Shown: positions 8,987 through 21,240 of the stretch, piece by piece | How positions within the stretch are numbered: position 1 is the first letter of the stretch | Layout of the letters: the number at the start of each line of letters is the position of its first letter | Assembly: GCF_022201045.2 (NCBI RefSeq) | Contig: NC_068557.1 | Span: forward strand, 24,777,501 to 24,841,500 | Source of the DNA: Citrus sinensis | Lineage: Eukaryota > Streptophyta > Magnoliopsida > Sapindales > Rutaceae | Reading direction: 5' to 3' | DNA: 64,000 bases | Translations under genes and position numbers: made by a program | The notes under the pieces: model-generated | Seen by the model: the letters and a program-made list of their open reading frames with translations, nothing else | Told to the model about the DNA's origin: nothing | Databases searched by the model: none

Positions 8987-11059
8987 TCAAAAAGATGGTG
9001 GATCAGTGAGCCGAGCAGCATCGGTCGGCTGGACCTCCTCGGGTGCAGGGGGGGTATCACCAGTTGCGTCCGGGGGGGTGCTCGCCTCGCCAACATCAGC
9101 AGGGACTGCACGAGGAGGAGAGTTACCCTCCTCAATCACGATCGGCTCTAACCCCTCGGCATCTTCCTTGGCCGCCTCCTCGTCCATATGCTGAGCCACA
9201 CCAGCTGCAAGGTCATCCATCTTCAGATCAGGGTGTCGCTTCCCGAGGACAGCCATGATGCAACGGTAGGAATGCCGAAGTCCCTGGTCGTACTGGTTGT
9301 CGACTTCTCTCTCTAAGTTCTCGACTTCCCTCTCCAAGTTCTCGACCTGGGCTCGGTGGGAGTCGCGGAGAGATTCGAGCTGAGCCGCGTACATAGCCAT
9401 CTGCCTTTGCAGATCCTCCTTGACCTTGGTAAGCTCCTCCTCGAGGGTAATGGCTTTTGCTTGAGCAAGTGATTCTTGCTCTATCAGCTTCAGGTTCTCG
9501 AGGTTCAGCTCCCCTGCTTTCTTCTCGGCAACGTCAGCTCTGGTCGTCGCCGATTGAATATCTTCCTTCATCTTCCGGTCGTAGCGGCCCACCTTAGCCT
9601 TGTAATAGGTGGTCATGCAGCTGAGGTGGAAGGCGCTATGCTGCATGGCCCCCACCAGCTCACCCAAGGTGCGGCCGTCAAAATCCTCCAGCTCCTTCTT
9701 GCTCACGAGTTTGGTTAACTCATTGAGGTAAGGGACCAGATGTTCTGCTCGGCTGTCGGGTAAGCGAGATCGAGGCCCGACAGGAAGAGAAGAGGTAGCA
9801 GGACCTGTGGCTGCTCCACTGGCTTCCCCAACTTTTTCAGGGGCTGGAGGTAAAATCTTCAAGGGTGGGGCCTGCTGCACGACGTTGGCCCGCTTTGCAG
9901 TAGGGGCATCCTTACTCTGGTCCCCCTTCGTGGTTGGAGGTCGAGAACGTTTTCGGGTCAGGGCCCCAATCACAGCGTCCTCCATCCTATGGCCAGGAAG
10001 TATCAAGCGAGACTCGAGCAAGTTGTATGTGCTTAACAGTTCTCGGCTCGAGCAAGAATTGGCCCATACCGCCTCGACCCGTTTGAGCTGGTCAGGTTTG
10101 AGCGGGAAGTGGACACCCCAAGAAACTACAACACAAACAGACACTTGGTTAGAGACAAGCCAATAAAATAAGGACAATTATGGATACAAGACATCTGAAG
10201 CGAGCAGGCAACCTGGGACCGTGAAACGGGGCGGGACCCGGTAATCCTTCCCATCCATTTGTGCGACCTGACCCCAAGGACCCCCAGCAAAAAAGAATTT
10301 TCTCTTCCAATTCCCACCACCACCAGTAGGGAGGTCGGTTATGGGTTTCCTGGTCTTGGTGCTAGATTGGAAGTAGTACCAACCGGCATCTTTGGGGCTG
10401 CTCTTTAGCTGGTACAGGTGCTTCACCTCATCAATTGTGGGCTCGCTTTGACAACATCTGTCCCACAATATGAACAGACCAGAGAGCACTCTCCAACCAT
10501 TTGGGTTCAGCTGACCAGGAGATAGATTTAGCCCGCTAAGTACCCGGGCAAAGTAAGGTTGCAAGGGACATCTCAGCCCGTACTTAAAGCTATCCAGGTA
10601 CAGGGTAACATATCCCCTAGGAGGCCGGCTAGGAGCATCCTTCTTTCCTGGGACCTTGAGAAGTATTTCACCAGGAATGCTATACCTCAGCCGGAGGTCC
10701 TCGAGCTCATCAAACATGGTCGTGCACGTCATGTAATCAATAGCGTAGTCCCGCGATAGGGCTCTACCTCCTATTCTACTCCTCCCTTCTGGTCGCGGCG
10801 CTCCTGATGGGGACGCCTCACCAGAATCATCCCCTTGACCCTCACTCAAGGTGTTCTCCGATCCAGAAGATCCTTCTTCATCGCTACTGTCGCTCGAGGA
10901 GGTTGTTTGGGGAGACATCCTCCTAGCGCTAGTACCAACACTAGACCTAATGGGCTCTAAGGGGATCCCGGGATCAAAAGCGGGATCAGCGAGCAGACTA
11001 GGTGGGAAGTCCAACTCGTCGTCGTCAACCTCAATGACCTTCTCTTTGCCCTTCGACAT
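8987..11059 (-). CDS. Antisense spliced gene of the Tat element (putative gypsy-type transposase domain family)
   Basis: Two exons, 11059-10213 and 10125-8987, around an 87-bp intron (10212-10126) with GT...AG ends. The joined frame is 661 residues and stays open. Exon 1 has an acidic, Ser-rich N-terminus, then a block with LRCPLQPYFARVLSGL and NPNGWRVLSGLFILW. That block is characteristic of the family named 'putative gypsy type transposon' (Pfam Transposase_28), which resembles plant mobile-domain proteins. Exon 2 has a Pro-rich linker and a long coiled coil (ENLEREVENLEREVDN), ending in an acidic tail. The gene runs opposite to gag-pol and ends on the far side of the repeat block. Despite the family name no transposase activity is established. 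Such antisense ORFs are known from Tat relatives (Grande, Ogre-type) but their role is unknown. Family call about 0.8; the splice model is read from sequence only. Confidence 0.82.
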
Positions 11060-11504
11060 TCCCTAAACTCTACCACAACGCCACCAACTACTACCCAAAC
11101 GAAAGAAAAAAGAAGTTATCTATAAACTATCCGAGACCGAGGAGAGAGAAGTAATACCTGAAGTACTGCTCCAATCGGAGAAAGGCAAGGATGGGGGCTT
11201 CGTGCCGGAACTTCTTTGCCGGAGAAACAGAGACGTAGACGGAGACAGAGTGAATGGTGAATATGCCGTTCGAGAGGATTTGGCTTTCCAAATGAGGACG
11301 GACTCTTGGGTTGCCAGCATATAACTGCGCCGAATCCCGAGGATCTCGTAACCGTCGGTTTGAAATTCAAATGGAGGGGGGGATTTCTGCCACGTCACCT
11401 CGTCCGCAATTAAATGCGACATGACTCATGGCAGCCTTTTCCAAACCCACGCGAGCGAGTACTATCGAGTTTCTACTGCTGGTCTACTACATTACCCAAC
11501 ACCA

Positions 11505-11520
11505 GAAACTGGGGGACCGG
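11505..11520 (+). other. Polypurine-like tract before the right LTR
   Basis: GAAACTGGGGGACCGG directly abuts the TG of the right LTR. It is mostly purine with a GGGGGA core and is the expected plus-strand primer site. It is shorter and less pure than in many elements. Confidence 0.6.
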
Positions 11521-12317
11521 TGTTTGGGAGGGATACTGTTTGGGACAAATGCGTCGAAGGGACCAGGAATGACGAGCAGATATCTGATGGCGGAGTTCTG
11601 CGAACCGGTGTGTTCTGTTAAAGCCTGGCGCGTGGAAGAACAGGAGCAGGAACATCCTGCTCGTCCACGATGTTGTCGTCCGCGAGGCCAATTCCTATAA
11701 AAGGCATAAGGCCACTCCGGCTAGAGATCGAGAGGCGAGGAGACCCGGTCGACGGCAGTTGGCAAGACGTGCTCTCCGGCACGAGAATCTAGGCACAACA
11801 GCCACGCTTTCCCCAGAACCGCGACGTAACACGCAAGATCTCACAGAGTCATGATAGCCACACTTTCCCCAGAACCGTGGCGTAACACGCAAGGTCTCAC
11901 AGAGCCATGGCAGCCACGCTTTCCCCTGAACCGTGGCGTAACACGCTAGATCCCATGTTTTGCCCATAACGCAGCAGTTGGAGTCCCATACCGTCTCGAA
12001 AAGAGCGGAAGACTGAGATTCAGAGGAAGCCTATAAAAAGGTAGCCAACGAAGGTAAAAGGGTTGGCATTCTTGAGAAAAGGGGAGAAAACCACAAGAAA
12101 CGCCATAAGACCTGTGGCAAGCTTTTCCCGAACCTTCATATCTGACTTGAGCGTCGGAGGGTTTGCGCCGGGAAAACAACCGGCGTACTCTGACTTATCT
12201 GTGTACGCAGGGACCTCTGGAGAAGAAGCCTGGCGAGGAGACCTCCTGGTCGTGACGAAGTTGATCGAGCAGAGATCCTGATCGTAGAACGAGGAGAACT
12301 GGAATCTCGCATCAACA
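11521..12317 (+). repeat. Right LTR of the gypsy element
   Basis: The same length as the left LTR (797 bp). Reading both side by side I find four substitutions, each C in the left copy and T in the right, and no indels. TATA-like sites are at 11696 and 12032, and the 56-bp repeats start at about 11800. It is followed by the AAAGT target duplication at 12318-12322. Confidence 0.95.
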
Positions 12318-12496
12318 AAAGTAATTAAACCCTTGAAAATAAACAAGAGTCAACAGAGACTTTGTTCTTCGTTTCAGGTTCACCATAAGAAATTGAGAAT
12401 AAGAATACCATCAACCAGACAACCAGTTAAGAGAGAGGGGGGTGTGGGTCTGGGGCTAGGGCTGTGCATCAGAGCTTGTAGGCATATAAGTCGTAA

Positions 12497-14007
12497 GGAA
12501 AATGCGATTCTTACAACAGTTAGTACCACAGTTAGCACAAAACGGTGCGCTTTGTGCTAACTATAAAAAAGGTTACTGTGGCTTGCACGCGCGCACACAG
12601 CTCCCACACTCTCCCTGATTCTTGGCCTCTCTTCCCCACAGCAAACGAGAAAAACTCACACGACAGTCACACCAAAACGCAGCCGTTTCTCACGCATCCT
12701 CACTCTGCTCTTTGCTCTCTCTGTCAACTTTCTCCCTCTCTCTCGCCTTGGGTGTGTTCACACCTGCTCGTTGGATCTGTCTCTCTGTCTCTACCCATCG
12801 ATTGCATCCATCACGGCTTCATCTCGTCGATTGCAGTTGTAGCCTGACCAAAAGGAAAATGAATATTTGGGCCAATCCCACATGGAAAATGAATATTTGG
12901 GCCAGTCCCACATGAGCTGAAGACGAAATCTTAGTTTGGTGTCCTTGCTTTTGCAGAGCATTCTGCCTGATTTTCATGATGGATTTTGATCTCTAAGCTT
13001 TTGGTTCTTATTATTGTGTTGATTGATACACACAAAATTTCACAAAATTTACAACTAAATCATTTGGTTTCTTGAGGCAAATAAAAGCCATCATCTTCAC
13101 TCTTGAAAACAAAGCTTTTCCTTATATTTTCTTTGTTACAGTATGATTCTTGACGTATTGCTCTGTGCAATTATCTTATCAACCACCATTGCAATTAGTA
13201 ATAGCTTTAGGTTATTGATGGAATGTTTACGAACCCTTAATCTTCTTTGAGCAAAGTAATGCCTGAGCTACAACAAAGTACTGATGAAAGTATGACCATT
13301 AATATTTTTATATAAAAAAGTGTTCATCTCAGCCAAAATCACAATAACAAAATAACTCCAGGAGACGAGTATGGCATTACAGAAGAAAGATCGGAAGAAC
13401 AAATCTGTAATTCTTTGTTCCTGAAAGTCTTTAATATTATTTTATTAGGTTTTTCCCAAGTAGAGATTACATCACTAAAGAACTCCACTGAACAATTTCC
13501 AAGTTTGGCATTTCTGCTTATAAAACTTATGAAAAAAAAAATCACGCAGATTGGCTCTTGTCTGGTAGGATTTGGGGGGTAGAGAGAGAGTCAAGCCACA
13601 AGTCAATTTCTAAGAGAGACTAGAGAGTAAGGTGTCGTAAAGGAGTGAGACGCATTCGAGGAGGAAGAGAGAGAGCCAACACGACGACTCTACAAAGGCA
13701 GCTATGGAGAGACCCACGGCGGCTGTGGATTTTGGGGAAGAGAGAGTGAAGTCGCAAGTCAATAAAGAAAGAGAGAGAGAGAGACCCGACGGTGAGAATG
13801 GAGAGTGGTGAGGGAGAATCAGCTGGTGGTGAGATTTGTGGTGCTGTGAGTGAGGTGAGATTTGGAATGTGGGCTTACAGAGCGTGTGTTGTGGGAGATG
13901 CGTGTGTGTTGTGTGGGATGCTCACCACCGTGAGAATTTATAATGAGCACAAAACGCACCGTTTTGTGCTAACTGTGGTGCTATCTATTGTAAGAATATC
14001 GGTACTG
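12497..14007. mobile_element. Non-autonomous MULE-like DNA transposon
   Basis: The ends carry an inverted repeat of about 57 bp. ATTCTTACAA...CCACAGTTAGCACAAAACGG at 12507-12563 pairs with 13941-13997, read in reverse. A perfect 9-bp direct repeat AAGTCGTAA lies outside (12488-12496 and 14008-14016), the duplication size made by Mutator-like elements. The outermost ten bases of the two ends match poorly, which is unusual. The interior has a pyrimidine-rich left part (12690-12800), a 30-bp tandem duplication (12854-12913) and purine-rich direct repeats at about 13571 and 13730. No transposase is present. The short open frames inside have no recognised domain. Confidence 0.72.
12854..12913 (+). 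repeat. 30-bp tandem duplication
   Basis: Two adjacent copies of a 30-bp unit (GGAAAATGAATATTTGGGCC...) differing at one base (CCAATCCC versus CCAGTCCC). It lies inside the MULE-like element. Confidence 0.9.
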
Positions 14008-14016
14008 AAGTCGTAA

Positions 14017-14716
14017 ATGATTCTAAGTACACCACAACTAGTTGGTGGCAAATTGTCAGAGATCTTTTTAACAAGGCTAGGGTCATTTGGAGCGTTATAT
14101 TAATTCTCCATCGGCTCAGATCCAAGGCAATTTTTGAGATATCTCGCGGGTTTACGATGAATGATTGTGGGCCGAGCCTAAATTTGGAGATGATTCAACA
14201 GGGAGCATTAAAATGAGTTGGGCAAGTTGGAGACTTTAGCGCAAAGCTGATAGCGTAAGATCTTTTCATACGTGCTTAACTATTTTAATTCAGGGGGCAA
14301 AAAAAGGCGAAAAGAGAGAGAGAGTGTGTGTAATTTGGGTGTTTTCTGAAAAGTGGATGTTTAAATCGAAGGCTAAAAAGCGTCATTAGAGACCTTGTAA
14401 ATGCTCTGAAAGCTGGTGTTGCTCATTAGAATCAACCAATTACTCAAGGTCTTTGATGCTCTTATCTCGCTTTTCAAAAGATGGTACAACTTATCAAGTT
14501 GATGAACAATGTCTTTTGTGCTGTAGTGAAGCCACATTATCAAAAGATTCCTAGCTTCACCGAAAAACAATTAATTTTTTGTAATTATTAAGATATGAAA
14601 TTACACAAGTTTAGCCTTTCTTAATTGTGATCGAACGGATTACAACTTTTTCTTCTTTTTTTTTACCTAAGTACATTAATATCAACATGCAGATAGTAAT
14701 TTAAATAAAATGTAAA

Positions 14717-14751
<35 letters not shown>

Positions 14752-17700
14752 TAACAAACATGTTGTCTATAGATGCTAAAATACATGGCATGCCAAGAAA
14801 TCATTCAATGATTAATTTTACGTAACTTGTTATTAGAAAGGAATTTTAACTCCTACGACTTGATAGTTACCAATATAGGAAGAACAAGATTGTTAAAAAT
14901 GGCATTATCTTCGGTGTATGTACGATTATCATTGTGGTCTATATATTTACAACACAAATGGAACATTTTACGTGAATTTGATAGTTTCTTTCGACAATCT
15001 ATGAATGCACTCCTGATTATCTATCAAGCTAACAAGCTTATGCTATTACCTTTCCTTAATGTTGGATTAGCATGCCCTTAACTAATGCACATTAATTGAC
15101 AAGACTTTAAGACAAAAGCATTGACAAATGAAACCACTTCTTGGTTAACTTGAGCTTCACTTTGAGGAGAATATATTTGTCTTCCTCTTCCAACGGGAAT
15201 AATGAGAGCATCTTTGGCCTTTGTTCCTTTGCCCCTTTTTATTAGAATTTCCTAAAAGCCGACCAATTAGTGAAAACTTAACGAGTCTTTGGCTCTTTGC
15301 TGGAATCTCTCTAAAAAATTTTAAGCTTTAATTCTTTATTTTCTCCATAATTCCCTTGTACATATTCTGATTTTTCTTTCCATAGAAGATTAAATGCGTT
15401 CCAAAGTTTCCCTTTAATCTCCACTTTTTTTTTATAATTTTGTTATACACAAGATTGCTACTGATATTTCATTAAATAAATTAATTTTTACAATTAGATT
15501 AACATTGTCCACGTTCTTTACACCCCCTCTCGAATATTTAAGGGAGCACATTTCACATTTCGTAAGGGAGAGATTGTCTGTACTCAATTATAAATAATTA
15601 AGGAAAAATCAAAACTAACCCCTAAAAGTTTTTTATGGATGATTGAATCTTTACTTTTATCATTGTAATTGCAAGTGCTCTCTCACCGGACCAAATATCC
15701 TCTAATCTCCACTTTGTTCACCGCAAACACATATCTTGTAAGCACTTTATGAGAGCCTTAGTAAAAGCACTTTTCCCAGCTGGACTATGTTTAAATTTTT
15801 GAGTCAAAGGGAATCTATGGACTTAGAACCATACTTCTTCTATTTTACTCTTCTTCCGAGCTTATAATGGAAGCGAACGGTGGGGGTGATGTAATAAAAA
15901 ATAGTTAAGCTTAGGAGATACGAGGATTTATAGTATTTTCTTGAAGAATGACCTATCACATACTATATTATTTAAAAAAAATTAATTAAATTTAAGTTGA
16001 GTAGTATTATTGAGATATTTGAAGGTGCATCTATAGAAAATTGGTATCTCAAAAGGTCAGCTACCAAAGCAACAGTGGTCTTCATTGATTTTTATATATG
16101 TATATTTATTTAATCCAACTCTCTTTCAGGAGACGACACGAGAGACGACGACCATTAAATTAGCTTCAAGGGTTTCATAATTCCAAGCATTTCCATCATC
16201 GTTGTGTTAATTAACAAAACCTTTTCTACATATATATCTTGTGGACACATGTCCATATAGCTAGACAGAGATTAATTGAAGACAGAAACATAACCACGTG
16301 TCAGAAGTGCATGCCTACTGCCTAGCCCCGGGGCCTTCCTATAGTAACAATCAAATGATCTCTTAAGATTAACAAGGTGTTGCGGCATTATCAAACAGAA
16401 ACATTGCCTGATCGTCGTCCCTTTAATGATAACTCTAAGGAAAATTTTAATAAAGGCTCGCTATCTGGAAATCAACGTGAGGTTTGTTTCTGCAAAGAGA
16501 TGAGGTTCCGAGCTTGATTGTTCTGAAACTTTGATTGTTTTGAAATAATAATTAATTACAAGTTCCGATAACAACACTATTCATTTCTGCTATTGTGGCT
16601 GCTTCTTTTGCCACTAGTATTGGTTTAGCAAATCATACATTAAAGTTGCTAATATTTCAATTTTCTTTTTCTTTTCTTTTTTAGTACCAGGAAGTTTATC
16701 GATCATTATGTTCATAATCCCATTATTCTAAGTTGGGTTTCAAAGCCATGCTTATTAGATTTTAAGTTTGTGTTGGATGTTTTAAGTTTTGCTGTTGTGA
16801 AGAGTTCTAGGATTTCAAAAATTTGTGTTGACTTTTCAAGTTTTCTGCCTTTTTTTTTTTTTTTTTGAATTCAAGTTTTCTGCTGTTGTGTATAATCTTT
16901 AAAAATATGTTGAATAGACACATACGTACAATTAGTAGTACTGGGTTTATATGACTTCAGGCATATAGTTTTTTAAACTATGCTCCATACATTTTGGAGC
17001 AGCTGCTAGTTTATAATTTATAAGGATGGAATTTTTTGAACTTAAATTTTTTACTTAAAACTATGACCTAACTTTTCATTTATTAGATTTATTCAATTCA
17101 ATTTAATAATAAGTGAGTGGTAATTTAATTATTAAAAAAACAAAAATATGTGGGATATTAAAATTCCAGGCAGGTGGCCACTGGCCCACTGGCCACCAAT
17201 ATATGTTTAATGCGGATTTATCAAATTTGACATTCATCTTTTTATTCAACTATCGACATCATGGGGAAATCATATATGCGCCAAACTTCATCATCTGCAA
17301 AGAGGGTGAGAGATGTATGATCCGCTAAAGGTAGAATAATTAAAATATGATTGTAATATAAAAAGAGAAAATGTAAAGAATCAATTACCAATCTTGTTTA
17401 TTTTTACTTATTGGCTTTATTAATAAGGAATATAAAATTTTATGATAAGTTTCTTAGTTCTTACCAATGTGTTCTCCTTATGGCAGGTACTGGTGCCCAC
17501 ATATAACCTCATCCTCATGACTCGATAATAAAATACAAATAAAAGATCACACCTAACCAGATTGACATGAACTCACATTATTTGCTTCTAAATATTGGTA
17601 GCCTATATATGAATAAATTCTTTATTTACAAATAAAGTTCCTGATAAATTTTCTATATTATACTAGATTCTAAGTTATGGTTTCATTTCAAATCAGTGCA

Positions 17701-19569
17701 CTACATATATATTTCCTGAAAACAAAAAAGAAAAATATATATCCCTTATCTGCTACTAGCATATATTACATGGCGTGCTGCAGTTAACCTTGGATCAAAA
17801 TATAATAATTAGAAGACTCAAATAAACCGATCACAAGTAGATGAAGCTTATCTCCACGTTCAAAGCTGATCTAATTGGTTTTTGTTTTGTTTTTGTTTTT
17901 TTGGAGTGAAAATTACATGAAAATTATCTTCAAAGTTCAAAATTGGTGCTTTTTGACTTTTAGAGTTACCCTAGCAGCTAGCAGTTGTGTATTTTAGGAC
18001 ACGTGTTGAATAATAAAGTTGGAGTCAATTAATCACTGCCACCAAGTAAAACCGTTGTATGTATAAATTTGGTTTGCAGAGGCAGAAAAATCTAAATTGT
18101 GAATCAGTGCTATTGCGGACAGCTGGTGAAGCAATTGCAGTTGAGTGGCTGTCACTTTCTTATATTTTTGGTTTCGGCAAGGCAAATGTACGCAACAAGG
18201 ATTAAAAGATAATGATTGTCTATTCATACGACACCGCATAATTAGCAATTAATTTTATTGGCTTGGTTAATTGCTCTGTTGGGTCACATTACAAACCATA
18301 TTTGCTTTTTATTTTTATTTTGATTCAACATTGCAAGATAAAAAGAAATTTACATTTGGCTATTTACAAAATGGTTTTAGAAATTAGAAGTGTCATAAAC
18401 TCTAAGGTCTCTTTTTTTTTTTATCAAATATACTCTAAGGTCTTAATCGATCTTAAAGTTTAAAGACTATTTTTTAAATTAAGGGCACGAGAAAGTGCAT
18501 GCTTTTGAAAGAAGCTTCTGTTTGCTAAGAGCCCATCTCCTACCAACAATTATTCTTTCACTTTTATGAGACATAGACTACACCAATGCTTTTTCTATAA
18601 TTACTATTTTATTTTATTTTACTTTTATTGTCTCCTTAATAGTGATTATTAAAATAATCTCAGCATGAAGTGACAAAAAACATATCTTGGTTAGCTTAAT
18701 CTTTTTATCTTCGTGCCTTTGATTATCACTGTACTTTATCGGCCTTGCAGAAATCAAGGTCCAATAATTTATTATTATAAGTTAATACTTAATACCCCTT
18801 CTTTTTGTATCTTTCCAAATTATCCCTAAATTGCAGGGATACCTTGTAAGATACGGTGACATCATTTGGTTACCAAATCAGAAAAACTTGACTCTACATA
18901 GGTGTTCCATGAATTCTTTATGCAAGTAAAATGACTTCGTAATTATCTTTGTACTCAGATACGTTGGTTTTTATCAATTCATAGTTAAATACTGAAATAA
19001 TAAAACTATCTTTGAAATTCAACACTTTACAAAACAATATTGAAAGGAAATCGGATTTTATTCTAGTTCAAGATCCTCTATATAATTCGATTAAAAACTC
19101 CAATTAACTTGTATGAGTCTAAACTGGGGTTGCGTTTGCCTTCAAAATGAAATTTAAATCAACAAAAGATCAAACATATCTAAATGTATCGTCTAAAAAA
19201 ATACTTGGTTGAAAAAAATCTTGTGTGGGAGCCATTAATTGATTTTTCTTTGTGTACATATGTTATAAAAAGTAGAAAAATGAGTTCTTTTGGAAATAAA
19301 GAAAAAAAAAATACCATGGGTAACGTGTACAAGAAACAGTAAGTATAATAATTGCAGGGATGACTAATTAAAGACCACTGTATTAATTTCACAAGAAGAT
19401 AACCTACATAAATAATTGATCGAAAAGCATGTATATCTCAAATTATGGAGTATAACTAACCGAACAATCTTACCCTACATGAAACCATAAAAGCCAAAAG
19501 GGTCGTAATTAATTATTAATAACAACACAATATTTATGACTAGAGAAATCTAAAGTATGCATATACAAT
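14017..19569. other. Long AT-rich intergenic region, no gene supported
   Basis: Contains homopolymer and AT runs, notably an uninterrupted (TA)n microsatellite at 14720-14749 and a poly-T tract near 16851. The open frames are all under 90 codons and show no domain or codon pattern. About 18500-18900 resembles 23500-23880 (GCCCATCTCCTACCAAC and TTGCAGGGATACCTTGTAAGAT versus GCCCTTATCCTACCAAC and TTGCTGAGATACATTGTGAGAT). This is explained best as 3' flank copied along with the HIPP gene. Confidence 0.55.
14720..14749. repeat. (TA)n microsatellite
   Basis: About 15 uninterrupted TA dinucleotides in non-coding DNA. Confidence 0.97.
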
Positions 19570-20675
19570 TTACATAATGGAACATGCATTTGGATTTTCA
19601 TCGCTGAAGAGGGAAACGAGCTTCTCGTCGGCTGCATTAGGACTGGGAAGTGCTTGAGCCACGTTCCTAACATAACCAGATGGTGCTTTCTTGTCGTAAG
19701 CCTGAGCCACATATGGATACGCCACCAAATTGTATGGCACATAAGGCCAAAACTCAGCTCTCTTGCCTGTACTTCTCACTTTCTTTAAGACCTTGTTTGG
19801 GTCAACATGGCCTGTCACTGTTACCCGGCTTTGCTTCCTGTTCACTTCCACTGATTTTGCACCTGCTCATATTGTATGATTTTGAGTTAATTAAAGCATC
19901 TAAGAAATTTAAGCTTTTGAGTTAACGCCCTGTTTGGTTTGCTTTTGTGGGATGTGGTCTAGCCGGGGCTGAGGGAGTAGTAATGAATGCCTTCATAGAA
20001 ACTTGGCTATTGGTCCAGTGTGATAAATGAGAAACTAACGTAACACCCAGGACAGCCAAATATTTGGATGAAAATAGTAAAAAGAGTATCTGAAAAAATA
20101 GCTTTTTGCGTGTAATATGTACCATAATTCTACTTGAAAGCTTAGACAAATTAATTGCTTAAAAGATTTGTTGAGATTTGCAAAAGAATATTGGAGTGGA
20201 GTTAAACCAAGGCCTCCATCATGTTCAATATCGAGATTCATGCACAAGAAAAGAAAATCAAATCGGAACAAAAGCATTTGGCTTTTGTTTGCCTTGTACC
20301 TTACATGAAACACAAAAGAGCTTTGTAAAGGAAAGAAACAAGATCAGAGGGAGAGAGTGAGTATGGCGTAATTTATAGTCAGCTTAAGTTACTTGTATGT
20401 ATGTATATATACGCACCTTTCATGGAGGAAACGGCATGTCTAACTCTTCTTTCACAGCCATCACAGTCCATTTTCACCTTGATTTCAACTGTCTATAAAA
20501 AAGAATTAATAAAGTCACCAACGCTCAGTTTTTATAACATGAAAATTAAAGAACAAAGAGAGAGAGAGAGAGTTTTAAAGAGTTTTAGTGCATGACTACA
20601 TGCCTGCCACGGCTTTCGTCTCTTCCTTCTTGGTGTTATTTCAAACAAATCAAAAAGATGATCAAGTACTCCCAT
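19570..20675 (-). CDS. HIPP20-like: Heavy-metal-associated isoprenylated plant protein, copy 1
   Basis: Three exons: 20675-20604, 20492-20417 and 19862-19570, giving 146 residues. The N-terminus is MGVLDHLFDLFE, followed by a heavy-metal-associated domain with the metal site MDCDGCERRV (CxxC). Next come the family signature WPYVPYNLVAYPY and KKAPSGYVR, and a C-terminal farnesylation box, CSIM. Such proteins bind metal ions through the two cysteines and attach to membranes through the lipid. Roles in metal handling and stress are known for relatives. Exon sizes and phases are identical to the copy at 29473-30486. Intron 1 begins GC rather than GT (CAG|GCATGT), whereas the other copy has CAG|GTATGC. 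The downstream GT that could replace it would bring in an early stop. A (GA)n run lies 54 bp upstream of the ATG. The HIPP20-24 subgroup is clear; the number 20 is supported by gene order. Confidence 0.95.
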
Positions 20676-20728
20676 TTCACTTCTCTTTAATTTGCTAAAG
20701 GCAAAACCGAAGGAATGAGTTTAAAATT

Positions 20729-20752
20729 AGAGAGAGAGAGAGAGAGAGAGAG
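20729..20752. repeat. (GA)n microsatellite upstream of HIPP copy 1
   Basis: A clean run of AG dinucleotides between the gene's ATG (20675) and a TATTTATAAG motif (read from the + strand at about 20789). It is probably in the 5' leader. Confidence 0.9.
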
Positions 20753-20759
20753 GGTTTTT

Positions 20760-21060
20760 GGAGGTGCAAATGTTTGTAGCTTGCTTGGTTATTTATAAGG
20801 AGAGAATTAATTGCGGTTAAGAGGGTAAAACAATTGGGCATATATAGATAAGATTGATTATGGGGCAAGTTAATGATTATATATAATAAGTTAAAATGAT
20901 AATTAAATTTTACTTGTGTCCCTAAATCATGCAGACCATTTCTCAAAAAAATATCATGGCTGAAAACTTGTCATTTGGGATAAATCTGATTGGTCCTATT
21001 AATTAATTAAAAATTTTAATTTTGGTCTTAGTGGTTTGCTTGTATGACAGCTTAACTTAT
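20760..21060 (-). promoter_or_regulatory. Promoter region shared with HIPP copy 2
   Basis: This stretch aligns by eye with 30560-30810, upstream of the second HIPP gene. Shared blocks in the same order are CTTGTCATTTGGG/CTTGTCATTCGGG, TTAATTAATTAA-like runs and TTGGTCTTAGT. The promoter was therefore duplicated with the gene, and the blocks still alike are candidates for retained control sites. No transcription factor site is claimed. Confidence 0.6.
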
Positions 21061-21240
21061 GCATGAAAGTTGTTGTTGCTAATTGACATTGTCTGCTGAT
21101 TCCTTCGGTGGCCAAAATACTGTTGTAAACTGCTGCGGTGTTTCCTCTTATTTCCTTTACGAAAATACAACCCCAGTGAATCAGTGATGGTAAGCCGAAA
21201 GGCCCCAGCCCCAGGCTTTTGTTTCATTTCAAATCAATCA

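Larger units (their letters stand above)
896..12317 (+). mobile_element. Complete Ty3/gypsy retrotransposon, Tat lineage
   Basis: An 11.4-kb element bounded by two 797-bp LTRs that begin TG and end CA. It is flanked by a perfect 5-bp duplication, AAAGT, at 891-895 and 12318-12322. Three bases after the left LTR a primer-binding site starts, TGGCGCCGT...GGGGATC (1696-1716), which resembles the complement of the 3' end of plant tRNA-Asp. The order is LTR, Gag-Pol, tandem repeats, antisense gene, LTR. The Tat lineage is indicated by a second, archaeal-type RNase H between the first RNase H and integrase, and by extra coding capacity and tandem repeats between pol and the 3' LTR. The LTRs differ at four positions only and Gag-Pol is unbroken, so this copy is young and possibly autonomous. 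It is visibly more GC-rich than the DNA around it. Confidence 0.96.

Noticed and set aside
19921..19945. CCCTGTTTGG-type phrase in HIPP intron 2, similar to one at 29820
   Set aside because: Resembles a transposon end, but no terminal partner is found. It may simply be shared intron sequence of the two paralogues.
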